Assembly: GCF_963664075.1 (NCBI RefSeq)
Contig: NZ_OY760916.1
Coordinates: 3,803,001 to 3,867,000 of the forward strand
Source of the DNA: an uncultured Desulfobulbus sp.
GTDB lineage: Bacteria > Desulfobacterota > Desulfobulbia > Desulfobulbales > Desulfobulbaceae
Reading direction: 5' to 3'
DNA: 64,000 nucleotides
Positions 17,324 to 25,817 of the stretch are shown here, in pieces (positions within the stretch are counted from its first letter, which is position 1; each line of letters opens with the position of its first letter). The notes beneath the pieces were generated by a model that saw only the letters and a list, made by a program, of their open reading frames with translations, was not told the DNA's origin and made no database searches. The translations under genes and the position numbers were made by a program.

Positions 17324-17914
17324 TTAATTCTTCGCAACAAGAGAGTGAATTTGAGTCAACGTCCGGTAAAGATCGGCCCGTTCATCATTTAACCGCCTCT
17401 CTGTATCATCTGTCGACATCGACTGATATTGGGACATGGCTGCGGCTTTAATGTCCATGGCACGGTCTGAGGTGTATTCTGCATATTTCTCAAAACATTC
17501 TAGAGCGATTTCACCATATTTTCGGGATAGTTTTTCAGCTCCAAGGTAACAGTAACACATCGAAATTATCAAACTTGTCTCACTTGCTTTCTTATACCCT
17601 TTGATCTGACGCAGACCACCACGCAATGTCATAACAGCTAAAAAATCACCGAATTTACGAAGCCAGTCATCAGACACTGTCGACATAAACCGCTCTAAGG
17701 CAAGTTGCAGTTTCCCAACTGCCAATTCTATCTCTCGAACAGGTCTGTTACTCTGGCGGGAATCTTCTAATAAGCGTATTGCGACGCGATATTCCTGATA
17801 CCCAATTTCCCTCAAAAAACTCACCAGCTGATCTTCGGCAAAATGGTTCACCAAGTTGATTGACTTCGTCACCTGCAGTAATTGCTTTAGAATAATGGCA
17901 TACTCAAGAGCCAT
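17324..17914 (-). CDS. Hypothetical helical protein
   Basis: A 196-residue protein, mostly helical, with no recognised domain. It has the look of a helical-repeat or TPR-like fold (ISMCYCYLGAEKLSRKYGEIALECFEKYAEY near 135-165), but I cannot assign a family. The start at 17914 has a strong ribosome site, AAGGAGG. It is bracketed by the two copies of an 82-bp repeat, so it may have arrived, or been duplicated, as a unit. Neighbours are toxin-like genes. Confidence 0.65.
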   Translation of the reverse strand: MALEYAIILKQLLQVTKSINLVNHFAEDQLVSFLREIGYQEYRVAIRLLEDSRQSNRPVREIELAVGKLQLALERFMSTVSDDWLRKFGDFLAVMTLRGGLRQIKGYKKASETSLIISMCYCYLGAEKLSRKYGEIALECFEKYAEYTSDRAMDIKAAAMSQYQSMSTDDTERRLNDERADLYRTLTQIHSLVAKN

Positions 17915-17961
17915 TGTACCACCTCCTTTTCCTGCTAATCGGTTACCTGCAGTCCCTTAAC

Positions 17962-18044
17962 GATTTAGCTTTTCCTTGGTCGTATATTGCAGGACATCCC
18001 CTTCTCCTTCATCTTTTTCATAGTCTTAAGCCTGGCCAGACTAT
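17962..18044. repeat. 82-bp direct repeat, copy B
   Basis: The partner of the block at 17191-17272, in the same direction, about 770 bp away. It lies 48 bp before the start of the gene at 17324-17914. On the minus strand the frame extends further back here (WYSLARLKTMKKMKEKG), as if this were the longer copy of a lost gene's end. Confidence 0.7.
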
Positions 18045-18358
18045 ACCACCGTTACTAGTTCAGTTCTACCGTTGATAGCCTTAAGACCAGACTCTTCTCC
18101 CGAGTATAGCCCACGCTTGGGAGTAGAAACCCGACAGAAAATGTCCTCCTTAAAATACCTATCCAGTCCCTTGATCCAAGGGGTACCAGCTGGCTTAGGG
18201 GTACTGCAAAAATCCACAGAAACTTTAATCGTTTCGGCTGTATAGGGGGAGAATAGAAGGAAGGGATTTGTTTGTTTGCATTGATTCTTTAGTAACCAGA
18301 AAGGGTCACCAAGGAGGGAAGTACCAATTTGTGCAGTCATAGCCGTATACTCAAGCAT
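18041..18358 (-). CDS. Doubtful small open frame
   Basis: A 105-codon frame with no recognised domain and only a weak ribosome site (AGAG). Its composition is not clearly coding. It overlaps the end of the repeat at 17962-18044. It is listed because nothing else explains 18045-18424. Confidence 0.25.
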   Translation of the reverse strand: MLEYTAMTAQIGTSLLGDPFWLLKNQCKQTNPFLLFSPYTAETIKVSVDFCSTPKPAGTPWIKGLDRYFKEDIFCRVSTPKRGLYSGEESGLKAINGRTELVTVV

Positions 18359-18424
18359 CTCTAGTAAATAGGGGTCACGGTTACGCAGCTTTCAAAACAA
18401 AAACGTGGTCTTCCCCCTATTTTA

Positions 18425-19744
18425 TTACTTTATACGATCAATAGGATTGCCATCCTCTAGATACCTTTTGAATTCGTCTGAAATTCGGCTATCCGTAGCA
18501 ACCCGATCCCAAAAATCCCATGCCATTTTCAGGATCGGCTCCCTTACCTCTTCGCCAAGTAACGGAACATCAGAATCAATGGGGCTAAAGGCATAAGGCT
18601 GAACTTCTCCCCCACTTTTGGGAGCAAATCCCATCGAGCACATATCATAGAATGGGAGAAGCCGAAATACTTCCCCCTCTATAGCCATACTCAAATTTCC
18701 CAAATGCATATCGGTATTATGTATCAATTGTCCAAACTGCCAGAGAAATGTTGCATCATACAGATGCTGCCAACTCACTAATTTCTGTTCAAACAATGCG
18801 TGCAATACGTGCGGCCAACTTCTCCCTAAGCCAGTGAATTCAGCATCAATTGATGCCAGGGAAACCATTGACATTCGGCCATATTCACCCGCCCTGTCGA
18901 ACCGTTGTGATTCTAAAAAAAATCTTCCATCTAACTCTATCAACCGAGTTTCGGCGGCAGAAAAATTCCGTGCGCGCATTGCCTCAGTTGCATGAAACTC
19001 TGTTATCAGAATATCTCTCCATCTTTGGGCAACATCACTTGTCCCTTTAGGAGAAAATTTGACAATGACATGTGCAGATAGTTGTCCACAAAAAGCTGTG
19101 AATTTGGGCTGCTCACCGCCCGCAGAAGAACCTGGAATTTCACCACTCATAACACCATCGGCTAACCCCGGATAATCGTCCTCGGATGTCACGACTGGCC
19201 TACGCCGAACACGGAGCAATGCTTGCTCCCCGAATTTGAAATTACCGGGAAGATCCTCACCATTGGAAACAAGATATCGCCCTATGTGCCCTGTCCTCCA
19301 ACGCCTAGGATCTGAAGGGAAATCGCTATTTTGATTTGCCATAGCCTTAGCTAACTGCCTCCCCAGAAATCCTTGCGGGCATAAATCCATTAAAAAATAA
19401 GGCAAATCATCGTAAATCCCCTTTCCGCTTTCCCCTAATAACAAAGAGGGCATTGCTGTTTCCGGCTCTACAAAAAAACCTCCATGGGCGAGTGGCCTGA
19501 CATATGCGACCAAATCAGTATTTCCGTGGGCATCCACCACACCTAAAGGGAGCTTATCATTTCCTCCAAAGGCATTGCGAGTTAAGGCATAACGTGGCGT
19601 CCGGCCATTCTGAAATCGAATAACGCTTTCACCCAAATTTTTAAGCTGCCGGGAAACAGCAGCCTGGCTCAATCCGGTATGAAGTTGTATTTCTTTGGAT
19701 GTTGCGGGACCACGTTTCAAGTATTCTGTGATCGTTTGCGGCAT
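18425..19744 (-). CDS. HipA-family kinase with N-terminal winged helix (YjjJ/HipH type)
   Basis: A 439-residue protein. Residues 1-55 are a winged helix (GPATSKEIQLHTGLSQAAVSRQL). The rest is a HipA-type kinase: Gly-rich SSAGGEQPKF near 210, the ATP-binding Lys in HVIVKFSP near 230, catalytic Asp and Asn in HNTDMHLGNLS near 345, and the metal-binding Asp in PFYDMCS near 370. The combined layout matches E. coli YjjJ (about 443 residues), a HipA-like toxin without a separate HipB partner. Here the DNA-binding part is in the same chain and could repress its own promoter through the repeats just upstream. Confidence 0.85.
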   Translation of the reverse strand: MPQTITEYLKRGPATSKEIQLHTGLSQAAVSRQLKNLGESVIRFQNGRTPRYALTRNAFGGNDKLPLGVVDAHGNTDLVAYVRPLAHGGFFVEPETAMPSLLLGESGKGIYDDLPYFLMDLCPQGFLGRQLAKAMANQNSDFPSDPRRWRTGHIGRYLVSNGEDLPGNFKFGEQALLRVRRRPVVTSEDDYPGLADGVMSGEIPGSSAGGEQPKFTAFCGQLSAHVIVKFSPKGTSDVAQRWRDILITEFHATEAMRARNFSAAETRLIELDGRFFLESQRFDRAGEYGRMSMVSLASIDAEFTGLGRSWPHVLHALFEQKLVSWQHLYDATFLWQFGQLIHNTDMHLGNLSMAIEGEVFRLLPFYDMCSMGFAPKSGGEVQPYAFSPIDSDVPLLGEEVREPILKMAWDFWDRVATDSRISDEFKRYLEDGNPIDRIK

Positions 19745-19763
19745 AATCAGTCACTTCGATATA

Positions 19764-19874
19764 TGAATAGAATTGTGAATAGAATAAAACAAACAAAATG
19801 GACCAGCAAAACATAAAGAAACAGAGTGTTACACCGAATATCCACATAAATGCGAATAGAATCATGAATAGGAT
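19764..19874. promoter_or_regulatory. Two pairs of GAATAGAAT repeats before the HipA-like gene
   Basis: GAATAGAAT occurs at 19765-19773 and 19777-19785, and again at 19854-19862 with GAATAGGAT at 19866-19874. In each pair the units are 12 bp apart and in the same direction. Both pairs lie within 135 bp upstream of the start at 19744. They are candidate binding sites for the winged helix of that protein. Confidence 0.5.
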
Positions 19875-20036
19875 ATTTTAACCAGCAATGCCTTAAAAGC
19901 AAACGGTTGAATCGAATAATTAACGTTTGGGAGCAAAGGTGTGCAGATCGTATATTAGACACAACCTGCTCTCTGAGCATCCTTTCATACAGATACCTGC
20001 GGTAAAATTTTGCGCATACCTTGACCTTGATTGAAA

Positions 20037-20351
20037 AATCAAATTATTCAAGATACCTATATTGCAAACATTTACGACGAGGAAGAGTTGTTGCCAGAGG
20101 CAACTATTCGGAAATTCTGAATAGTTCAAACCGAGGGTAAAAGGCAGGTTGGACGCCTGATTGACCATTATAACCTGGAGATGATTATCTCCGTTGGCTT
20201 CCGGATTCGCTCCAAACGGGACGCGCAGTTTCGGCAATGGGCCAATGAACGGATCAGTGAGTATCTGGTCAAGGGATTCAGCATGGATGATGAGCGCCTG
20301 AAAGGGAAGGCAGGCTGGAAATTCAACAGAAAGCGCATCACCTGCATTTGA
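20037..20351 (+). pseudogene. RhuM-family gene remnant
   Basis: The frame reads IANIYDEEELLPEATIRKF, then a TGA stop, then IVQTEGKRQVGRLIDHYN followed by LEMIISVGFRIRSKRDAQF and EYLVKGFSMDDERLKG. These are the conserved central motifs of the RhuM virulence-associated family (QTEG.R.V, HYNL..IISVG.R..S.R..QFR, YL.KGF...DERLK). The start is missing, one internal stop is present, and the frame ends soon after. Conservation of the motifs across the stop shows recent decay. Confidence 0.75.
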
Positions 20352-20380
20352 TTGTGTGATACGTCTCAGCTGAGCATTCA

Positions 20381-20412
20381 AAAAAAATCCCCCGCCGGGA
20401 ACCGGTCGGGGG
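20381..20412 (-). terminator. Terminator of the small secreted-protein gene
   Basis: A GC-rich hairpin (CCCCCG with CGGGGG) read on the minus strand is followed by eight T. It lies 36 bp downstream of the stop at 20448. Confidence 0.75.
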
Positions 20413-20447
20413 AGGGGGGAGAGAATAATCGAGCCCGAGCAACCTAC

Positions 20448-20648
20448 TTACTTGTTTAAACAGTCGAACATGCAGGCATCATAATCGTCACCAATCAAAC
20501 CATCGCAACAGGTGCATTTTGGTTCGCCGCTCCCGTCCATTAGATGCGCCCCCTTTCCAGGGTTTCCCTTCGCCATAACCGGAGCTGCCAGCAGCATAAA
20601 AATTCCAGCGATCAAAAGAGACTTTCCGAGATTTTTTACAATAGACAT
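20448..20648 (-). CDS. Small secreted Cys-rich protein
   Basis: A 66-residue protein. Residues 1-26 form a signal peptide (Lys near the start, hydrophobic LLIAGIFMLLAAP, cleavage after VMA). The mature part of about 40 residues has Cys at CTCCDGLIGDDYDACMFDC, five in all, plus a Gly/Lys-rich start. It could bind metal or form disulfides in the periplasm. It has its own terminator and a ribosome site (GGAG). The family is not recognised. Confidence 0.65.
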   Translation of the reverse strand: MSIVKNLGKSLLIAGIFMLLAAPVMAKGNPGKGAHLMDGSGEPKCTCCDGLIGDDYDACMFDCLNK

Positions 20649-20916
20649 ACCGTTTCTCCGTTTTGTTTCCAGTGCAGGTGGAGCAGGTTATCCGCTCTCA
20701 ATGACCTGTTCTGTGGTGAAAACGAAACAAGGGCGTATTGGTTACATAAAAAAATTCTGTACGAACTAAACCAGCAGGTCAACCGAGCCCTTCGCTCTTG
20801 CCCTGAACGGGCTGTTCGCCCTTGTTTCCAAACGGCGCGGAAAGAACTGTGTAAAATTTGCTGAATTCGTGAGGCTCATCTCTCACACCTTGAATCTACA
20901 GGCGGAGAATTAATCC

Positions 20917-21399
20917 ATGGACGATGAATTGAAGCAAGCATACATCAAGACCCTGCTGAGCTTGCAGGAAGAGGACAATAAATCGGTCCTACTCTACGTT
21001 GCCTTTGACCTTGCTGTCGTTTCACTCACTCTTTCTGAAAAGTTATTGCAAAACGCTACCTCAGATGTACGCTACGTGATTGCCACCGGTTTGTGCTTAC
21101 TTCTTGCGAGCGCTGCGCTCTTTTTCAATTACTATCGCAAGATGCATCTGTCGAGATTCAAAGTAGCGGACACGCTCCTCACGCTCGACATCTTACAGGC
21201 CAGAAACATTCCTGTGCAAATCTGGGAAAAACACAAAATCGGCTATCAGGTAGGCTACGGACTCAGACTTGCTGGGCTTGCGCTTCTTCTTGCCGCCTAT
21301 TTGTTGTTCTCCCAAAAAATTCCCGAGCCCGACAACTGCCTCCCTGAGGTTGGACTCTCTCTTCAAAATTTCCTTCCTGAAATCGGCTACAACAGGTAG
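20917..21399 (+). CDS. Small membrane protein
   Basis: A 160-residue protein with a charged N-terminus (DDELKQAYIKTLLSLQEED) and probable membrane helices at about 24-42, 52-70 and 115-134, giving a hairpin plus a third helix. The start is supported by GGAG. The layout recalls small membrane effectors of defence systems, but nothing specific shows this. Its last codons run into the remnant of a thioesterase gene in another frame. Confidence 0.6.
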   Translation: MDDELKQAYIKTLLSLQEEDNKSVLLYVAFDLAVVSLTLSEKLLQNATSDVRYVIATGLCLLLASAALFFNYYRKMHLSRFKVADTLLTLDILQARNIPVQIWEKHKIGYQVGYGLRLAGLALLLAAYLLFSQKIPEPDNCLPEVGLSLQNFLPEIGYNR

Positions 21400-21547
21400 C
21401 CTCACAGCGGTGGCAAGCGAAGTGACGGATCCCGGCAGGCTGGGTGCCTATGATGTGTGGGTGCGTGATGATGCGGGTGAGCTCATCGCCCGTTTCAATG
21501 GCATGGTCTACCGAAAGAACCAGCAGCTTCCAGGTCTGGCTTCCTGA
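21395..21547 (+). pseudogene. PaaI-type thioesterase, 3' remnant
   Basis: About 50 codons read GSLTAVASEVTDPGRLGAYD and then VWVRDDAGELIARFNG with a MVYRK ending. This is the last beta-strand pair of hotdog-fold PaaI thioesterases (gr.lg.y.v.v.d..G.lvA...g..yr). The front two thirds of the family are absent. It is probably the scar of a deletion that fused this end to the membrane-protein gene upstream. Confidence 0.65.
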
Positions 21548-21734
21548 GGTACTTACGACGCACCCTTCCCCGCATCATGTCGAAATCCATACTATTGCAT
21601 AGAATCCTGAGCGCCTTTCTGCTCACCTAGGCGCAGCTATATTCTGGGAGTCTTGAATAGTTTGATATCGGAGTCTTCGCTTACCTCCGAGGATACAATT
21701 TTAAGAGTGAGGCTGGGATTGGAAGAAAAAGCAA

Positions 21735-22133
21735 TTATTCGAGATGCCTTTTATCTTTCTTTCTACCGGAATCGACCACATCGTACATGATCATGGCGGC
21801 AATCACAGTCCAGCCGACCGTATGGAACATGATGTTCCCCACGGGTTCCAGTACATCCGCGATGGTATTGATCACCGCACTCACCATAAAAACGGTGCCC
21901 AGAAGCATCACCATGCTGAGTATATGGGAGGCGATTATCAGGAGTTTATCGTCGAGTTCGCTGTAGCTGTAGGAGGTCCAGAACTGACAGATACAGGTCC
22001 AGACCACGGGAATAGCGACAAAGAAAAGGAGAAGATTATTTTCATCGGGAAGTCGGTAATTGAGATAAAACTCAAAAAACCACACGCCCAGAAAAAATAT
22101 CAATAGATCTCGAATAACTACAAATTTTCTCAT
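21735..22133 (-). CDS. Membrane protein with four predicted helices
   Basis: A 132-residue protein with hydrophobic stretches at about 7-24, 33-52, 66-88 and 98-116, and a basic cytoplasmic tail (SGRKKDKRHLE). Short charged loops suggest both ends are in the cytoplasm. No family is recognised. The ribosome site is weak. It is transcribed in the same direction as the nuclease gene upstream, 136 bp away. Confidence 0.55.
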   Translation of the reverse strand: MRKFVVIRDLLIFFLGVWFFEFYLNYRLPDENNLLLFFVAIPVVWTCICQFWTSYSYSELDDKLLIIASHILSMVMLLGTVFMVSAVINTIADVLEPVGNIMFHTVGWTVIAAMIMYDVVDSGRKKDKRHLE

Positions 22134-22269
22134 ACAGGAAGACTCATCTAAATCTTACGCTCAAGACACGTTGCCGCTGGTCCCGCGCTGCACCTCCGTC
22201 CACCCCGTCAATGACCGACAAGAGACAGCAGCCTTCATCTGATAGCATATTTCCGACAATCTCGTCCTC

Positions 22270-23196
22270 TTATTTCTTTTTCCCTTCACACTTACGATCA
22301 TATTCAGCCCATGGCAGCCAGGCCACCCTCTCGCAGAGCAATTCACCTCCGTTTTTCCGGCTGTTTTTGGTAGCCATACACGCGTAAGCTATAACTGTGC
22401 AGCATACGCCGCTCTGTATTGACTCAGATTCGCATAATAATCGCGTTCCAAATGAACTTGCAGCGTGCAAGGATTCTCCTTGTACGGCCTGGTCCAAGGC
22501 GATGGTCGCCAAAAGGGGAAGATGGTCAGAGGCCACCCGAGTAGATGCATCGCGAATGACCTGGAGCGACTGCAGCACTCTCGCTGGTTGCAGATAGATC
22601 TTATCCAGGCTGAACAGGGGATATTTCGCCGGAAAAGTGGCAAGCATTGGAGTATGCCCTAATGCTTGCCTCAGAAGCCGCAGGTTTGCCGAAAAGATAT
22701 TCCACTCGTTAAAATCCCCCATGAGCACCCATGGGACCTTTCCTCTCCTCGGCATGCGCTTGAGAAGTTGCTCAATCTGAAATCGTCGTTCCCTCCGATG
22801 CAGCCCCAGGTGGGTTGCAAACACGCCAAGGGATCGGTTGCCAAAATTCAGTTGAACGGCAAGAACACCGCGGGGCTCCCGACCAGGCCAGCTGATATCA
22901 AATCGTTCAACCGTTCCTATTTCTGCCCGGGTGAGTAGGCCATTGCCGTAATGGCCATCGCCCTCAAGCATAGTGAGCCCTGCCACCCAGGCTAATCCTG
23001 TTTTCCGGGCTATATAGCCAAGCATTCCGCCCTCGGGGCCACTGGCGGAGACCACCTCCTGCAGGGCAACAACATCAGGCCGCAATCGTTGAAGCACGCT
23101 GACAATCCGATCAGGATCGACGTGACCATCACTGCCAATGCAACGATGAATATTGTAGCTTACCACCCGAACAACCTGCGGACCTTGAACGGCCAT
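22270..23196 (-). CDS. Endonuclease/exonuclease/phosphatase-family protein
   Basis: A 308-residue metal-dependent hydrolase. Motifs in order: VSYNIHRCIG (Asn), VVALQEV (catalytic Glu), GDFNEWN (Asp, Asn) near 165, and SDHLPLLA (Asp, His) near 225. Family members cut DNA or phosphate esters, including phospholipids and phosphoinositides. It starts one nucleotide after the stop of the phospholipase D-VTT gene, so the two form one transcript. That pairing is common and suggests a joint role at the membrane. The C-terminal 75 residues after the core are unlike the family and may be read-through of an old deletion. Confidence 0.82.
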   Translation of the reverse strand: MAVQGPQVVRVVSYNIHRCIGSDGHVDPDRIVSVLQRLRPDVVALQEVVSASGPEGGMLGYIARKTGLAWVAGLTMLEGDGHYGNGLLTRAEIGTVERFDISWPGREPRGVLAVQLNFGNRSLGVFATHLGLHRRERRFQIEQLLKRMPRRGKVPWVLMGDFNEWNIFSANLRLLRQALGHTPMLATFPAKYPLFSLDKIYLQPARVLQSLQVIRDASTRVASDHLPLLATIALDQAVQGESLHAASSFGTRLLCESESIQSGVCCTVIAYACMATKNSRKNGGELLCERVAWLPWAEYDRKCEGKKK

Positions 23197-25320
23197 TTAC
23201 GCCCCCGTCACTTTCTGCCGCGATGCAAGCCATTTGCGTAATCCGGCAAGAGCCAAACCAGCCCCAACAACAGCCAGAGAAAGAACAGTTACGTTGGTCA
23301 AATCAGGCGACTGCATCGAGCGGGCAATCTGGTCGCCAACCACCACGATGGCCAGGGTACCGGGCAGCAGACCAATCAAGGTTCCTATGATGAAATCTTT
23401 GGTGCTGATCTCGGAAACACCGGCGACAAGATTGATCAGGGAGAACGGGGCCACCGGGACAATGCGAAAAGTGATCACCGCCGGAATTCCAGAGTTTGAA
23501 ATTTTCTTATTGATCCGATTGACCACCGTACCGGAAAGTCGTTTGACAACATCCCTCCCAAGCCATCGTCCGACCTGAAAAACACACAGCGCACTCAGCA
23601 AACAGCCAACAAGGGTATAGAACGTCCCCAACCAGGGGCCAAAGATGACGATGGTGGCAATAATCATCAAGGTAACCGGAAAGGAGATAAAGCCTCCCGC
23701 AATAAAGGCAAGCAGAACGATGAGCGGCGAAAAGGGCTGGGCTTTTGCCCACTGGGCCATTTGCAGCACTGAGGCCACATCAAGCCATTGCCGCAGAGGG
23801 GTCCAGTGCCAGAGCGCTGCAAGCCCAAGGACAACAGCAAGAAGCCCCAAAATTTTGAAACTGTGCTTGTAGACCCGTTTCTGGTGCGGCTTATCGATGA
23901 AATAATCAAGCAACTCATCGGGTTCTAATGGCCGTTCCGGATCCAGGAGCTGCGACTGGGGCACCCAGGGATCGTTGTCCTTGGTCGCTTCCGGGTCGAT
24001 GGGCACCAGGGTACGATCTTCATCTGAACGGAGCGCATCTATAGCCTTGACCAGGGACTGGGTTTCTTCAATTTTTCGAGCAACGTCATGAGGCTCCACA
24101 CCGAGGTGTTCGGCCAGCAGACCATGACGAAAAGCTCGCACCTTCTCTTTGAGCTCTGGATCATCTTTGACATGCAGGGCCAGGTCACATTCCGAATCAA
24201 GGCCAAGCGAGCGGTTGCTCAGGTTGGAGGATCCAACCCTGATGAAAGACTCGTCAATCACCATCACTTTGGCGTGCACCATCAGTCCAGTCAGCGGTTT
24301 TTTGGCAAGACGAGGATAAAAAACCCGAAGTCGGTTCCACTGATCCGCCTCAATTAATCGCTTAAGGACCCTGCCCCGCAAGACATCCATTGAGTGCTGT
24401 TCGAGCCAGCCACCTGTTTTCAGGGGCATCACGATCACTATATCTGGTCCCTTTTCCTCTTCAAGACGCCTTGCCAGGGCTTCACCGATGGTAAAAGAAC
24501 TCAAATATTGATTCTCGATATATATTGATTTTGCCGCTGCTTGAATCGAGTCGAGATACAGAGCCTCCACCTCGCGAATCTCACTGTAGATCCCATATTG
24601 AGGGAGAGTGCGGGCAACGGCGATGTCTATTTTCTCAAACAGAGGAGAAATGGACTCGGGCCAAGGATCCGAAGAGGCCCCCCCAAGAAGAGTCAGCTGC
24701 TTGCCGCAGGCAATCTCCCAGCGTTCAAAGGCCAGTGTCGCAATGGCACGGGCAGCCTCGCCATCAACAAGCATCTGCACATCATGAAAAGGGGGGTACA
24801 CATCTCCATCCGGAGAGGTTCTGCGCTCGTCATCCACTTTGTGAGCACGCGTATCCCATCGCCACTTACTCACGTCAAAACCTCCGGCAAAGGCGATGGT
24901 ATCATCAATCACGACCATCTTCTGGTGCTGTGAGGCGCCGAGGGGATGTTCACCATCAAGGCAGAAATGGATATTTTGGTGCGTCCGCCATTGTAATTTG
25001 TACCGGGGGAAGAACTCACGCTCCATGGCGTAGATCATGGCAAAATCCCAACAGAGCAGGTAAATTTCGAGCTCTTCTTTCTCCTCCACCAAAGTATCCA
25101 GAAATTCGCCAAGACAAGCTGGATAGCCGCCTGTCTCTTCATTTCGTATCAGTGCAAGTTCGCTGTGTAAATCCCATCCAACCAGCATGATACGATGCTC
25201 GGCCTTGCGCATGGCTTCGTGCAAGGCTCGGTAATACTCTTCTCCATCAATAATGATTGCCACCCGCTCAGCAGGAAGCAACTTCCAACAGTTTTTTGTT
25301 TCCTGAAATATTGCTTTCAC
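23197..25320 (-). CDS. Phospholipase D / VTT-domain fusion protein
   Basis: A 707-residue protein with two parts. The first has both HKD active-site motifs: His132-Lys134-Asp139 and His349-Lys351-Asp356, so one complete phospholipase D-type site, as in cardiolipin synthases. After about residue 480 come several membrane helices of the VTT (DedA-like) type, with FISFPVTLMIIA, GPWLGTFY and FRIVPVAPFSLINLVAG, linked to lipid scrambling. It probably remodels membrane phospholipids. The first codon appears to be GTG at 25318-25320, with AAAGGA very close upstream. The next gene follows directly. Confidence 0.9.
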   Translation of the reverse strand: MKAIFQETKNCWKLLPAERVAIIIDGEEYYRALHEAMRKAEHRIMLVGWDLHSELALIRNEETGGYPACLGEFLDTLVEEKEELEIYLLCWDFAMIYAMEREFFPRYKLQWRTHQNIHFCLDGEHPLGASQHQKMVVIDDTIAFAGGFDVSKWRWDTRAHKVDDERRTSPDGDVYPPFHDVQMLVDGEAARAIATLAFERWEIACGKQLTLLGGASSDPWPESISPLFEKIDIAVARTLPQYGIYSEIREVEALYLDSIQAAAKSIYIENQYLSSFTIGEALARRLEEEKGPDIVIVMPLKTGGWLEQHSMDVLRGRVLKRLIEADQWNRLRVFYPRLAKKPLTGLMVHAKVMVIDESFIRVGSSNLSNRSLGLDSECDLALHVKDDPELKEKVRAFRHGLLAEHLGVEPHDVARKIEETQSLVKAIDALRSDEDRTLVPIDPEATKDNDPWVPQSQLLDPERPLEPDELLDYFIDKPHQKRVYKHSFKILGLLAVVLGLAALWHWTPLRQWLDVASVLQMAQWAKAQPFSPLIVLLAFIAGGFISFPVTLMIIATIVIFGPWLGTFYTLVGCLLSALCVFQVGRWLGRDVVKRLSGTVVNRINKKISNSGIPAVITFRIVPVAPFSLINLVAGVSEISTKDFIIGTLIGLLPGTLAIVVVGDQIARSMQSPDLTNVTVLSLAVVGAGLALAGLRKWLASRQKVTGA

Positions 25321-25817
25321 GATCCTTTGTCATGTGTTGAAAGGGATGCTTTTTAGCCTTCACCTGTGACGCTTAAATAATATGTACTGAGCCTCTCCAC
25401 CTTTTTCCCAAGGCAAAAGCATGACAACTATTCACAGATATACCTCCAAATAATAAGCATGATTCATAAAGATAACACCTCTCACCTTGCTCTCTACGTT
25501 TGGAGGTCAGAGGAAGATCCAGCAAGAGGAACGAGGGCGATACGCACAAATTCATTTCCGCGCAAGCCGCCCGGGCAGGCTGTATAAAAACGTTTACCAG
25601 CCATCACACGCTCAACAGAGCGCTTACCGTTTGCGGTGCATCTCCTCACCAGTTGTCACACTATCGACAATTATGTCTTTCTTTTTTGTCGCCATTTTCC
25701 CTCCCAAAAAAATACCGCTGGTAACAAAACCAGAAACTTATTCAATAAATTGTTATTTCTCAGATGGTTACATTATTTTAAATAAAAAATAACGTCTGGC
25801 ATTTATATTGTTAAAAC
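25321..25817. other. Gene-free stretch before IS66 copy 2
   Basis: No convincing gene, repeat or terminator is visible. The short frames here lack ribosome sites and known motifs. The final 70 bp are AT-rich and, before the IS arrived, would have been part of the upstream region of the pentapeptide-repeat gene at 27603. Confidence 0.5.
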
